Shown here: in pieces, positions 16,051 to 23,694 of the stretch
Position numbering within the stretch: the first letter of the stretch is position 1
Layout: each line of letters starts with the position of its first letter
Source of the DNA: Collinsella aerofaciens
Lineage (GTDB): Bacteria > Actinomycetota > Coriobacteriia > Coriobacteriales > Coriobacteriaceae
Direction: 5' to 3'
DNA length: 39,675 nucleotides
Assembly: GCA_030841765.1 (NCBI GenBank)
Contig: JAUUSS010000007.1
Span: 1-39,675, forward strand
Notes under the pieces: model-generated
Told to the model about the DNA's origin: nothing
The model's input: only the letters and a program-made list of their open reading frames with translations
Databases searched by the model: none
Made by a program: the position numbers and the translations under genes

Positions 16051-16344
16051 ATGTCGTCTTTGAAGCCGCTTGCAGATCGTGTTCTGGTCAAGCCCGACGA
16101 GGCCGAGCAGAAGACCGCTTCTGGTCTGTATATCGCCAGCAACGCTCAGGAGAAGCCGCAGCGCGGCACCATCGTTGCCGTGGGCGCCGGCAAGGTCAAC
16201 GACAAGGGTGAGCGCATCCCCATGGACGTCAAGGTCGGCGACGTTGTCATCTACGGTAAGTTCGGTGGCAACGAGGTCAAGGTCGACGGCGAGAAGTATC
16301 TGCTGATGCGCGCCGACGACATCTACGCTGTCGTCGAGGCCTAG
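16051..16344 (+). CDS. groES: Co-chaperonin GroES
   Basis: A 97-residue GroES (Hsp10), the heptameric lid of the GroEL folding chamber. It starts MSSLKPLADRVLVKPDEAEQ and has the mobile loop KTASGLYIASNAQEKPQRG (about residues 23-41), GTIVAVGAGK and the C-terminal YLLMRADDIYAVVE. Length is standard. It is followed after 96 bp by groEL. A GC-rich hairpin lies in that gap. Confidence 0.98.
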   Translation: MSSLKPLADRVLVKPDEAEQKTASGLYIASNAQEKPQRGTIVAVGAGKVNDKGERIPMDVKVGDVVIYGKFGGNEVKVDGEKYLLMRADDIYAVVEA

Positions 16345-16374
16345 TCTCGTCAGAATCTCTGATTCGTCTTTGAA

Positions 16375-16410
16375 CGCGTCCGCCGCATAGGACTCGGAAG
16401 CGGCGACGCG
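16375..16410 (+). other. Hairpin in the groES-groEL gap
   Basis: CGCGTCCGCCGC (16375-16386) pairs with GCGGCGACGCG (16400-16410) with one bulged base. No T tract follows. It may stabilise or process the bicistronic transcript. Confidence 0.5.
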
Positions 16411-16440
16411 AGTCACATTTCTTTTGGAGGATTACCTACC

Positions 16441-18078
16441 ATGGCAAAGAACATTACGTTCAACACCGATGCCCGCGCTAAGCTTGCCAAGGGCGTCAAC
16501 ACTCTGGCCGACGCCGTTACCGTCACCATGGGCCCCAAGGGTCGCTACGTTGCGCTGCAGCGCACGTTCGGTGCTCCGACCATCACCAACGACGGCGTTT
16601 CTGTCGCCAAGGAGATCGAGCTCGAGGACAACATCGAGAACATGGGCGCTCAGCTGGTGAAGGAGGTCGCCACCAAGACCAACGACACCGTGGGTGACGG
16701 CACCACCACCGCAACCCTGCTCGCCCAGGCTATCGTCAACGACGGTCTGCGCAACGTCGCCGCTGGCGCCAACCCGCTGGCCATTCGTCGCGGCATCGAC
16801 AAGGCCGTTAACGCCGCCGTCGCCGAGATGAAGAAGCAGGCCAAGCCGGTCGAGACCAAGGAACAGATCGCTTCCGTCGGTACCATCTCCGCCGGTGACC
16901 CCGAGGTCGGCGAGAAGATCGCCGAGGCCATGGAGGTCGTGGGCAAGGACGGCGTCATCACCGTCGAGGATTCCCAGACGTTCGACATCACCATCGACAC
17001 CGTCGAGGGCATGCAGTTCGACAAGGGCTATGTCTCCGCTTACTTCGTCACGGACAACGACCGCATGGAGGCCGTGATGAAGGATCCGTACATCCTCATC
17101 ACCGACCAGAAGATCTCCAGCGTTCAGGACATCATGCCCGTTCTCGAGGCTGTCCAGCGCGCTGGCCGTGGCCTGCTCATCATCGCTGAGGACATCGACG
17201 GCGAGGCTCTGCCTACCCTGGTCCTCAACAAGATCCGTGGCGCCCTCAACGTCTGCGCCGTTAAGGCCCCGGGCTACGGCGATCGCCGCAAGCGCATCCT
17301 CGAGGACATCGCCGTCCTCACCGGTGGCCAGGCTGCCCTGGACGAGCTGGGCGTGAAGGTCGCTGACATCACCGCCGATATGCTCGGTACCGCTAAGTCC
17401 GTCACCATCTCCAAGGACAACACCGTCGTCGTCGGTGGCGCTGGTTCCAAGGAGGCCATCGACGCTCGTATCGCTCAGATCAAGGGTGAGATGGAGAACA
17501 CCACCTCTGACTTCGACCGCGAGAAGCTCCAGGAGCGCCTGGCCAAGCTCTCCGGTGGCGTTGCCGTCATCAAGGTCGGCGCTGCTACCGAGTCCGAGCT
17601 CAAGGAGATCAAGCACCGCGTCGAGGATGCCCTGCAGGCTACCCGCGCTGCTGTCGAGGAGGGCATCGTCGCCGGCGGTGGCGTCGCCTTCATGGACGCT
17701 GCTCCTGCGCTCGACGCCGTTGAGCTCGACGACCCCGAGGAGAAGATCGGTGTCGACATCGTCAAGAAGGCTCTGACTGCTCCGGTTGCTACCATCGCCA
17801 AGAACGCTGGCTTTGAGGGCGCCGTCGTGGTCGACAAGGTTGCCGAGCTGCCCGCCGGCCAGGGTCTCAACTCTGCCAACGGCGAGTGGGGCGACATGAT
17901 CGAGATGGGCGTCCTCGACCCCGTCAAGGTCAGCCGCGTCACCCTGCAGAACGCTGCTTCTGTTGCCAGCCTGATTCTCATCACCGAGGCCACCGTCTCC
18001 GATGTGCCCAAGAACACTCAGCTTGAGGACGCTATCGCTGCTGCTACCGCTGGTCAGCAGGGCGGCGGTATGTACTAA
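16441..18078 (+). CDS. groEL: Chaperonin GroEL
   Basis: A 545-residue Hsp60 chaperonin forming the ATP-driven folding chamber. The ATP-binding segments TMGPKGRYVALQ and GDGTTTATLLAQAI, the apical KAPGYGDRRKRILEDIA and the equatorial EEGIVAGGGVAF are all present. The tail ends GGQQGGGMY, a shortened version of the usual Gly-Met repeat. GGAGG ends 10 nt before the ATG. The codons are strongly biased to C-ending forms, as expected for high expression. It is the only groEL in the window. Confidence 0.99.
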   Translation: MAKNITFNTDARAKLAKGVNTLADAVTVTMGPKGRYVALQRTFGAPTITNDGVSVAKEIELEDNIENMGAQLVKEVATKTNDTVGDGTTTATLLAQAIVNDGLRNVAAGANPLAIRRGIDKAVNAAVAEMKKQAKPVETKEQIASVGTISAGDPEVGEKIAEAMEVVGKDGVITVEDSQTFDITIDTVEGMQFDKGYVSAYFVTDNDRMEAVMKDPYILITDQKISSVQDIMPVLEAVQRAGRGLLIIAEDIDGEALPTLVLNKIRGALNVCAVKAPGYGDRRKRILEDIAVLTGGQAALDELGVKVADITADMLGTAKSVTISKDNTVVVGGAGSKEAIDARIAQIKGEMENTTSDFDREKLQERLAKLSGGVAVIKVGAATESELKEIKHRVEDALQATRAAVEEGIVAGGGVAFMDAAPALDAVELDDPEEKIGVDIVKKALTAPVATIAKNAGFEGAVVVDKVAELPAGQGLNSANGEWGDMIEMGVLDPVKVSRVTLQNAASVASLILITEATVSDVPKNTQLEDAIAAATAGQQGGGMY

Positions 18079-18104
18079 GGCCGACAAGGTCTAGAACTCC
18101 CACC

Positions 18105-18143
18105 GGGAATCCGGGGGCGTGACGGGGCTTCTCTCCGGAACGT
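18105..18143 (+). repeat. Left inverted repeat of the element
   Basis: It reads GGGAATCCGGGGGCGTGACG then GGGCTTCTCTCCGGAACGT. Against the reverse complement of 18998-19037 there are two substitutions and one missing A. Confidence 0.85.
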
Positions 18144-18153
18144 CCTCGGACAT

Positions 18154-18198
18154 GCAAAGAGGCTCCGCATCGCGCTTCGCGCTGCGGAGCCTCTTTGC
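18154..18198. terminator. Strong hairpin between groEL and the chimeric gene
   Basis: GCAAAGAGGCTCCGCA (18154-18169) and TGCGGAGCCTCTTTGC (18183-18198) are perfect 16-nt complements. The 13-nt loop holds a further GCGC/GCGC pairing. It lies between convergent genes and probably stops transcription from both, although no long T tract follows. Confidence 0.7.
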
Positions 18199-18210
18199 GT
18201 CCTGACGCTC

Positions 18211-18711
18211 CTATTTGGCAAGGTGTTTTTTAGAATCCATTTTGCGCTCGGCCTCGAAGGCTTGCCTGTCCCAATCGAGCGGAAGTCCGGCCTCGACCCA
18301 TGCCTCGTAGGCCCTCCTTATGGGCTTGAGCTCCCTTTGGCCCCTCTCCAGCATCGAGATGTACTTCTCGCTGGTGCCCAGTATGGACGCCGCCCTCACC
18401 TGGCTGACCTTCGCCGCGCGCCTGGCCGCCACGAGCCCCGAGGCGTCCTCGGGCCTCCTGATCTCGTGCGGGCGCATCAGCGCCCGGTACGCCTCCCAGG
18501 ACGACGTCCCCTCCATCGCGACGCAGGCCGGCTCCCCGGCCGCCGCGATCGCCCCGGCGAGCGCCTCGTAGCCCGCCGCGTCGGCGGGGAACTGGCGGGA
18601 CAGGACCTTGCGGCCCCTCCAGTCCAGGACGTACAGCCAGTGCGAGTCGGCGTGGGTGTCGACCCCGCAGAAGACCGGCCCGCGGGCGCCGGGTGCCGAT
18701 TCGTTTTGCAT
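18211..18711 (-). CDS. Chimeric protein: truncated IS110-type transposase N-terminus plus XRE-type HTH
   Basis: 166 residues from the ATG at 18711 (GGAG 6 nt upstream). Residues ~12-80 look like the N-terminal half of an IS110-family DEDD transposase: FCGVDTHADSHWLYVLDW (first Asp), the RQFPADAAGYEALAGAI segment and VAMEGTSSWEAY (the Glu). The later catalytic Asp residues and the serine-containing C-terminal domain are missing. From the internal Met at about residue 79 (18477) the sequence becomes a small helix-turn-helix: GLVAARRAAKVSQVRAASIL, GTSEKYISMLERGQREL, then a short tail ending KKHLAK. The XRE part could also be translated alone from 18477. It may be a decayed chimera or a repurposed DNA/RNA-binding regulator. 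No transposase activity is expected. Confidence 0.7.
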   Translation of the reverse strand: MQNESAPGARGPVFCGVDTHADSHWLYVLDWRGRKVLSRQFPADAAGYEALAGAIAAAGEPACVAMEGTSSWEAYRALMRPHEIRRPEDASGLVAARRAAKVSQVRAASILGTSEKYISMLERGQRELKPIRRAYEAWVEAGLPLDWDRQAFEAERKMDSKKHLAK

Positions 18712-19195
18712 GTCTCGCTCCGTTCTTTCCGTGCTCGCCTGGACCGGGCAGACGGCACACTGACGGGGCGCGATAGAATGCGGTTGTTCGGGTCCGCGGT
18801 ATCGCTCCATGCTCCTATTAGGTCATGCGGCGGTCTCGGCTCGTCGCGGCCCGCGCGGGACATGTCAGGAAACGAGGGCAGCCCTGTGGGCGCCAGCGGA
18901 ATGTGGGGTCACCGCGCGGTCCGCATCTGATGGTGTCGACGTCAATGGTATACGGGTGCATCATCGACGTCTTCAATACAGAAAATATCAGTGCGGAATG
19001 TTCCGGAGAGAAGTCCCCGTCCCGCCCCCGGATTCCCTGCGTTTACGGCCTTGAGGTCGGCGTGGGCGGAGAATGTGGTTGATGGGGATACGTGTCCCTT
19101 TCGCTGTTTCGCGGCTTTGCCGCGAAAAGCGCGTTACTTTGGGATGGGTGGGGAACGTGGTTGTTGCGGCAACTGATCCCCGCCACAAATTACCC
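18712..19195. other. Non-coding tract upstream of the chimeric gene and of the riboswitch
   Basis: No convincing open frame. It contains an 8-bp direct repeat TCGACGTC at 18936-18943 and 18964-18971, the right inverted repeat (18998-19037) and a perfect hairpin TTTCGCGGC-TTT-GCCGCGAAA at 19107-19127. The part inside the element (18712-18997) is where an IS110 element would carry its guide (bridge) RNA, but no such RNA can be proved by eye. Confidence 0.4.
18998..19037 (-). repeat. Right inverted repeat of the element
   Basis: On the minus strand it reads GGGAATCCGGGGGCGGGACG then GGGACTTCTCTCCGGAACAT, the partner of 18105-18143. Confidence 0.85.
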
Positions 19196-19204
19196 TTGGC
19201 ATAC

Positions 19205-19232
19205 TTGCGCGAAAGCCTACTGGTGCTACACT
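19205..19232 (+). promoter_or_regulatory. Promoter of the ribU operon
   Basis: TTGCGC (19205-19210), a 16-nt spacer, then TACACT (19227-19232) preceded by an extended TG at 19224-19225. Predicted start is near 19239, which coincides with the first pairing bases of the FMN riboswitch. Confidence 0.5.
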
Positions 19233-19238
19233 TGCAAG

Positions 19239-19424
19239 TGCTGTTTCAGGGCGGGGTGGAATTCCCCACTGGCGGTAAATTGGGCGGTGCCAAAGGGGTG
19301 CCGTGGCGCAGGCGAGGACCTGCGTCGAGCCGATGAGTCCGCGACCCGTGCGTGTGTTGGTTCGCATGCCGGCTGAACTGGTGAAACCCCAGTACCAACG
19401 GTTAGAGTCCGGATGAAAGAGGCA
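19239..19424 (+). promoter_or_regulatory. FMN riboswitch (RFN element)
   Basis: The conserved RFN blocks appear in order: TTTCAGGGCGGGGTGGAATT, CCCCACTGGCGGTAAAT, GAGTCCGCGACCC, GGCTGAACTGGTGAAACCCC, CAGTACCAACGGTTAGAGTC and CGGATGAAAGA. The closing P1 stem uses TGC..TTTC (19239-19247) and GAAA...GCA (19415-19424). The 3' side of P1 carries the purine-rich AGAGGCAGG that precedes the ribU ATG at 19434, so FMN binding likely hides the ribosome-binding site. An extra variable arm of about 60 nt (19281-19340) is present. Confidence 0.95.
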
Positions 19425-19433
19425 GGTGATCTT

Positions 19434-20024
19434 ATGTCTGAACAGTCGCAGCATATCCATTTTGAGAACACGAATAGGTGGAGCACCAAACAGCTCGTTA
19501 CCATGGCGCTGATGTGCGCCTTGGGCGCCCTGTTTATGTACGTGCAGCTGCCCATCCTTCCTTCGGCGCCGTTTTTGACGTATGACCCGTCGCTGGTGCC
19601 GGCGATGGTGTGCGGGTTTGCGTATGGTCCCGGCGCCGGTACCGCTGTTGCCGCTATGGCAATCGTTATCCATGCGCTCACCACGGGTGACTGGGTCGGC
19701 GCGCTTATGAACCTGGTTGCCACGCTGGGTTACATTCTGCCCGCGGCTATCGTTTACCAGAAGATGCACACCTATAAGGGTGCCGTGATTGGCCTGGTGC
19801 TCGGCGTCATTGCCGCTACAGCGCTGTCTATGGTCGCAAACCTTACCATTGGCGTATGGTTCTGGTATGGCTCGGTCGATGTGATCGCCCCGCTCATGAT
19901 TCCTGCCGTACTGCCGTTTAACCTTATCAAGACCGTGCTTAACTCGGTGTTGACGCTGGCGGTGTATAAAGCAGTCTCCAACCTCATCACGCCTAAAAAG
20001 GACCAGGTCAAAGGCCGCGCATGA
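19434..20024 (+). CDS. ribU: Riboflavin ECF transporter S component RibU
   Basis: The substrate-binding membrane subunit of an energy-coupling-factor vitamin importer, 196 residues with about six hydrophobic segments. It opens NRWSTKQLVTMALMCALGAL and has LPILPSAPFLTYDPSLVPAM, typical of RibU. The FMN riboswitch in front fixes riboflavin as the likely substrate. The start at 19434 is preferred to the ATG at 19413, which lies inside the conserved 3' block of the riboswitch. It overlaps ecfA by four bases (ATGA), so translation is coupled. Confidence 0.93.
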   Translation: MSEQSQHIHFENTNRWSTKQLVTMALMCALGALFMYVQLPILPSAPFLTYDPSLVPAMVCGFAYGPGAGTAVAAMAIVIHALTTGDWVGALMNLVATLGYILPAAIVYQKMHTYKGAVIGLVLGVIAATALSMVANLTIGVWFWYGSVDVIAPLMIPAVLPFNLIKTVLNSVLTLAVYKAVSNLITPKKDQVKGRA

Positions 20025-21925
20025 TTGAGTGTCGGGGCGTTTCCTTTAGTTATGACGGTGCCGCACCGGCGCTCGACGGCGTCGATCTGAATATCGAGGA
20101 CGGCGAGTTTTTCTGCATCCTCGGTGGCAATGGGTCGGGCAAGTCGACGTTTGCCAAGCATCTGAATGCACTGTTGCAGCCCGATGCGGGCACGGTACGC
20201 ATCAACGGCATGGACGCGTCCGATCCCGAGCTGGTCTACGACATCCGCTCGACTGCTGGCATGGTGTTCCAGAATCCCGACGACCAGCTTGTGGCGACGC
20301 TTGTCGAAGATGACGTTGCGTTCGGTCCCGAAAACCTTGGCGTGCCATCGGCGCAAATTGCGCAGCGCGTACGCGAGGCGCTGAAGGGTGTGGGCCTGGT
20401 GGGCTTTGAGCGCCACGAGACCCACGCGCTTTCGGGTGGCCAAAAGCAGCGCGTGGCGCTTGCCGGCGTGCTCGCCATGGAGCCGCGCGTTCTCATTTTG
20501 GATGAGGCTTCCTCGATGCTTGATCCGCGTGGGCGCAAGGGCCTCATGAAGGCTTGCCGCGCGTTGCACGATCGCGGCATGACCATCGTGATGATTACGC
20601 ACTTTATGGAAGAGGCCGCCGAGGCCGATCGTGTCGCGGTGTTTCGGGCGGGGCGCGTTGCCATGCTCGGTACGCCCGAGGAAATCTTGACGCGAGCGGA
20701 CGAACTTGCGCAGCTCAACTTGGATATGCCGGCGTCGTGCTGTCTAGGTAGGGCACTTCGTGCGAAGGGTGTGCCCGTTCACGCGCAGGTGCGCGAGGCG
20801 GATATGGTTACCGAGGTTGCGCAGGTCTATACCGAGCGAAGTGGAGCAGACATCGCGGGGCAGTCTTCCGTATCCCAGTGGGAAATCGCTGACGGCACTG
20901 TTCCGGTTGGCAACGAGGGGAACGCGTCGGAGCCCGTCATCGAGCTATCCCATGTTTCGTACAGTTATTCGCTCAGTCCGCGCGAGCGCCGCCGCTGGCA
21001 TAAGCGCTCGGCCACTGCGGGCAAATCGAGCAAACAGGCTCTCTGGGGAAACGACCCCAGCAGCCCGTGGGCGCTGCGCGATGTATCGCTGACGGTGCGT
21101 CGCGGCGAGTTCCTGGGCTTGGCAGGTCATACCGGTTCGGGTAAGTCGACGCTGGTCCAGCATCTCAACGGTTTGATTCGCCCTCAGGAGGGATCCGTTC
21201 GCGCGCTGGGGCTCGACCTATCAAACAAGAAAGACGCCGCTGCGGTTAAGGCCAAGGTCGGCGTGGTGTTTCAGTATCCTGAGCGTCAGCTGTTTGCCGA
21301 AACCGTGGCGCAGGACGTGGCGTTTGGTCCGCACAACCTTGGCTTGCCGCAAGATGAAGTCGACCGTCGTGTCGAGTCATCGCTCTCGCGCGTGGGCCTC
21401 GATCTTTCCACGGTCGGCGACAAGAGCCCCTTTGAGCTTTCGGGCGGCCAGCAGCGTCGCGTGGCGTTTGCCGGCGTGCTCGCCATGGAACCTGAGGTGC
21501 TGGTGCTCGACGAGCCCATGGCGGGCCTCGATCCGGCTGCCCGCAGGGATTTCCTGGAGCTCATTGGCCGTTTACATGACGAAGGCCTGACCGTTGTCAT
21601 GGTTTCGCACAGCATGGATGACCTGGCAAATTGTTGTGACCGTATCGTTGTGATGAACGAGGGCGCGGTGTTTGCCGAGGGAACGCCCACGCAGGTTTTT
21701 GCGCATGCGGATGAGCTTAAATCAATCGGCTTGGGTGTTCCCGCCGCCCAGCGCATGGCGCTGGCGCTCGCGAAGGCAGGCGTGCCGCTGCGCTTTGACG
21801 GCCTCTATACGGTTGAGTCGCTGGCAGACGAGTTGGTGGACCTGCTAATCGGTCGCTCGGGCGGTCCTTCTAACGTCGCGGACATTGCTAAATCCAAGAC
21901 GGTCGCGCGAGAGGAGGGCTGCTAA
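20021..21925 (+). CDS. Fused ECF transporter ATPase, EcfA-EcfA'
   Basis: 634 residues holding two complete ABC ATPase domains, so one gene supplies both energising subunits of the ECF module. Domain 1 has Walker A GGNGSGKST (35-43), LSGGQKQR (137-144) and LILDEASSMLD. Domain 2 has GHTGSGKST (369-377), LSGGQQRR and LVLDEPMAGLD. Q-loop contexts FQNPDDQL and FQYPERQL are both intact. In domain 2 about 30 basic residues (SPRERRRWHKRSATAGKSSK and following) are inserted between the first strand and ALRDVSL. EcfA subunits are usually two separate ~280-residue proteins, though fusions are known. It overlaps both ribU and ecfT. Confidence 0.94.
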   Translation: MIECRGVSFSYDGAAPALDGVDLNIEDGEFFCILGGNGSGKSTFAKHLNALLQPDAGTVRINGMDASDPELVYDIRSTAGMVFQNPDDQLVATLVEDDVAFGPENLGVPSAQIAQRVREALKGVGLVGFERHETHALSGGQKQRVALAGVLAMEPRVLILDEASSMLDPRGRKGLMKACRALHDRGMTIVMITHFMEEAAEADRVAVFRAGRVAMLGTPEEILTRADELAQLNLDMPASCCLGRALRAKGVPVHAQVREADMVTEVAQVYTERSGADIAGQSSVSQWEIADGTVPVGNEGNASEPVIELSHVSYSYSLSPRERRRWHKRSATAGKSSKQALWGNDPSSPWALRDVSLTVRRGEFLGLAGHTGSGKSTLVQHLNGLIRPQEGSVRALGLDLSNKKDAAAVKAKVGVVFQYPERQLFAETVAQDVAFGPHNLGLPQDEVDRRVESSLSRVGLDLSTVGDKSPFELSGGQQRRVAFAGVLAMEPEVLVLDEPMAGLDPAARRDFLELIGRLHDEGLTVVMVSHSMDDLANCCDRIVVMNEGAVFAEGTPTQVFAHADELKSIGLGVPAAQRMALALAKAGVPLRFDGLYTVESLADELVDLLIGRSGGPSNVADIAKSKTVAREEGC

Positions 21926-22725
21926 TGGAGGCGTTTTCGTTTGGCAGCTACTATCCCGGCGATAGTGCGATCCACCGCCTAGACCCGCGAACTAAGTTGC
22001 TCTTGGGCTTTGTGTTTCTGATCACGACGCTCACAGTCAGCAGCTTCCGCGGACTGGCCCCGGTCGCAATCTTCGTTGTCCTGATCTATGCCGTGTCCCG
22101 GGTGCCGTTGCGCCGGGTCCTATCATCGATGGCACCATTGCTGGCGATTGTCGTGGTGGTCGCAGTGCTCAACCTGTTTTCCGACCAGAGCGGGCGCATC
22201 CTGTGGCAGCTCTGCTTTCTGCAGATAAGCGAGGGCTCGCTGCGTTCTGCCGCCTTTATGGCGTGCCGCCTGACCCTGATGATGGCCGGCATGAGCGCCA
22301 TTACGCTCACCACGCCCACGCTCGACCTCACCGCGGGCTTTGAGCGTCTGCTCGCACCGTTTGCGCGTGTGGGACTTCCTGCGCACGAGCTCGGCATGAT
22401 CATGGGTATCGCGCTGCGCTTTATGCCGCAGTTTGCCACCGAGATGAAGCAGACGGCCGATGCGCAGGCGAGCCGCGGTGCGCGCATGACGGGCGGTCCG
22501 CTCGGCGGCGTGCGTATGCTCGGCAGTGTGGCGATTCCGCTGTTCACGGGCGTGTTCCGTCATGCCGAGACGCTTTCGGCCGCCATGGATGCCCGTTGCT
22601 ATCATGGCGAGCAGGGCCGCACACGTTTGCATGCGCTTGCATTTGGCCGCAGCGATGCGTTGGCGGCGGTGGTGACGGCGTTGCTGCTCATCTGCGTCAT
22701 CGTCATCAATCTTCAACTTGTTTAG
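21925..22725 (+). CDS. ecfT: ECF transporter transmembrane subunit EcfT
   Basis: A 266-residue membrane coupling subunit (CbiQ/EcfT family) that joins the S component to the ATPases. It starts FGSYYPGDSAIHRLDPRTKL, the usual EcfT opening, with several hydrophobic segments to about residue 130 and two cytoplasmic coupling-helix motifs near QASRGARMTG and AAMDARCYHG, where the family has paired Ala-Arg-Gly motifs; the second is slightly divergent. The ATG shares its A with the ecfA stop (TAATG). Confidence 0.93.
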   Translation: MEAFSFGSYYPGDSAIHRLDPRTKLLLGFVFLITTLTVSSFRGLAPVAIFVVLIYAVSRVPLRRVLSSMAPLLAIVVVVAVLNLFSDQSGRILWQLCFLQISEGSLRSAAFMACRLTLMMAGMSAITLTTPTLDLTAGFERLLAPFARVGLPAHELGMIMGIALRFMPQFATEMKQTADAQASRGARMTGGPLGGVRMLGSVAIPLFTGVFRHAETLSAAMDARCYHGEQGRTRLHALAFGRSDALAAVVTALLLICVIVINLQLV

Positions 22726-22755
22726 GCGCGATTCGAGCGCAAGAAAGGGGTCCCT

Positions 22756-23202
22756 ATGACCGACAACGACCGCACGGCTCAGCTTGAGCGCGCCTGTTCG
22801 TATCTCAGGCGCATTCCGGCGTGGTATCTGGCCACGACCGATGTGGCCGACGGGTATCAGCCTCGCGTGAGGCCGTTTTCATTTGCCATGGTCGATGACG
22901 GTAAGCTGTGGTTTTGCACATCGCGCGACAAGGATGTGTGGGCGGAGCTGAGTGCGAATCCCAAGTTTGAACTCTCGGGCTGGAAGCCGGGGGAGTGCTG
23001 GATCGTGTTGACCGGCGAGGCCGCACTTGAGGACGACGCAGTTGCGAGCGACAAGGTGCGTCAAGCGGGTTTTAAGCACATGGTGGGCATCGGCGAGGAA
23101 CACGAGAGCGCCAACGACGGCCGCCTTGCGTTCTTCTCGGTCCGCAACATCGCCGCGCGGTTCTGCGATATCGACGGCAGCGAGGAGCGCCTGGAGCTCT
23201 AG
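22756..23202 (+). CDS. PNPOx-fold (pyridoxamine 5'-phosphate oxidase-like) protein 1
   Basis: A 148-residue flavin-binding split-barrel protein. Visible features are RIPAWYLATTD near residue 17, PRVRPFSFAMVDDGKLWFCT and a C-terminal GRLAFFSVRNIAARFCD. These match the pyridoxamine 5'-phosphate oxidase family; the real substrate of such small members is usually unknown and may be a quinone or F420/FMN-linked compound. It lies 30 nt after ecfT with AAAGGGG before the ATG, so it may be read with the riboflavin import operon, which would fit a flavin user (inference). It is paralogous to the next gene. Confidence 0.85.
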   Translation: MTDNDRTAQLERACSYLRRIPAWYLATTDVADGYQPRVRPFSFAMVDDGKLWFCTSRDKDVWAELSANPKFELSGWKPGECWIVLTGEAALEDDAVASDKVRQAGFKHMVGIGEEHESANDGRLAFFSVRNIAARFCDIDGSEERLEL

Positions 23203-23246
23203 CTCACACAAACCAGGCTCCCAAACTAGCTAGTACAGGAGGAAAC

Positions 23247-23657
23247 GTGGACGGATTGAATACGGTTTTGGAGTATTTGACGTCGGTGCCGGCGTGGTAT
23301 CTGGCGACAAGCGTGGACGGGCAGCCACATGTGCGTCCGTTCTCGTTTGCACAGATTCAGGACGGCAAGCTGTGGTTTGTGACGGCGCGCACCAAAGATG
23401 TGTGGCAAGAGCTTCTGCAAAACCAGCGCTTTGAGGCCACGAGTTGGTGGCCGGGCCATGGTTGGTTGATCCTGCGCGGGCGTGCGGGGCTGGAAGACCG
23501 GGCTTCGAGTGAAATGCGCGAGGCCGGTTGGAAGCATCTTGAGCGCCTGGGCGAGCACTATGAGGGGCCTAACGACCCCACGCTCGTCTTCTTTAGCGTC
23601 GAGGATCCCGAGGCTTTTATCTGCAATCACGACGAATGGGTGCCGGTCGAGCTCTAG
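23247..23657 (+). CDS. PNPOx-fold protein 2
   Basis: A 136-residue paralogue of the preceding gene, with the same framework: SVPAWYLATSVDGQPHVRPF, QIQDGKLWFVTARTKDVWQE, then FFSVEDPEAFICNHDEW. It starts at GTG 23247 with AGGAGG 5 nt upstream. The Trp-rich segment SWWPGHGWLILRG replaces GWKPGECWIVLTG of copy 1. The tandem arrangement suggests local duplication followed by divergence. A large hairpin at 23695 closes the transcription unit. Confidence 0.85.
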   Translation: MDGLNTVLEYLTSVPAWYLATSVDGQPHVRPFSFAQIQDGKLWFVTARTKDVWQELLQNQRFEATSWWPGHGWLILRGRAGLEDRASSEMREAGWKHLERLGEHYEGPNDPTLVFFSVEDPEAFICNHDEWVPVEL

Positions 23658-23694
23658 CCAGCTGGCTCATCCTAACAACTTGGTTTTCGCATGG

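Larger units (their letters stand above)
18105..19037 (-). mobile_element. Putative TIR-bounded mobile element with IS110/XRE chimeric gene
   Basis: Two long inverted repeats (18105-18143 and 18998-19037, about 37 of 40 positions the same) enclose 933 bp. Inside are a perfect 16-bp hairpin (18154-18198), a single minus-strand gene (18211-18711) and about 285 bp of non-coding sequence upstream of that gene. The interior is more GC-rich at third codon positions than its neighbours. No target-site duplication is visible. The left end is only 26 nt after the groEL stop. The element type is unknown: IS110 elements normally lack long TIRs, so this may be a derivative or a domesticated unit. Confidence 0.55.

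Noticed and set aside
16432..18087. 551-codon open frame antisense to groEL
   Set aside because: It mirrors the biased groEL codons, is Leu/Gly/Asp-rich without motifs, and has no ribosome-binding site.
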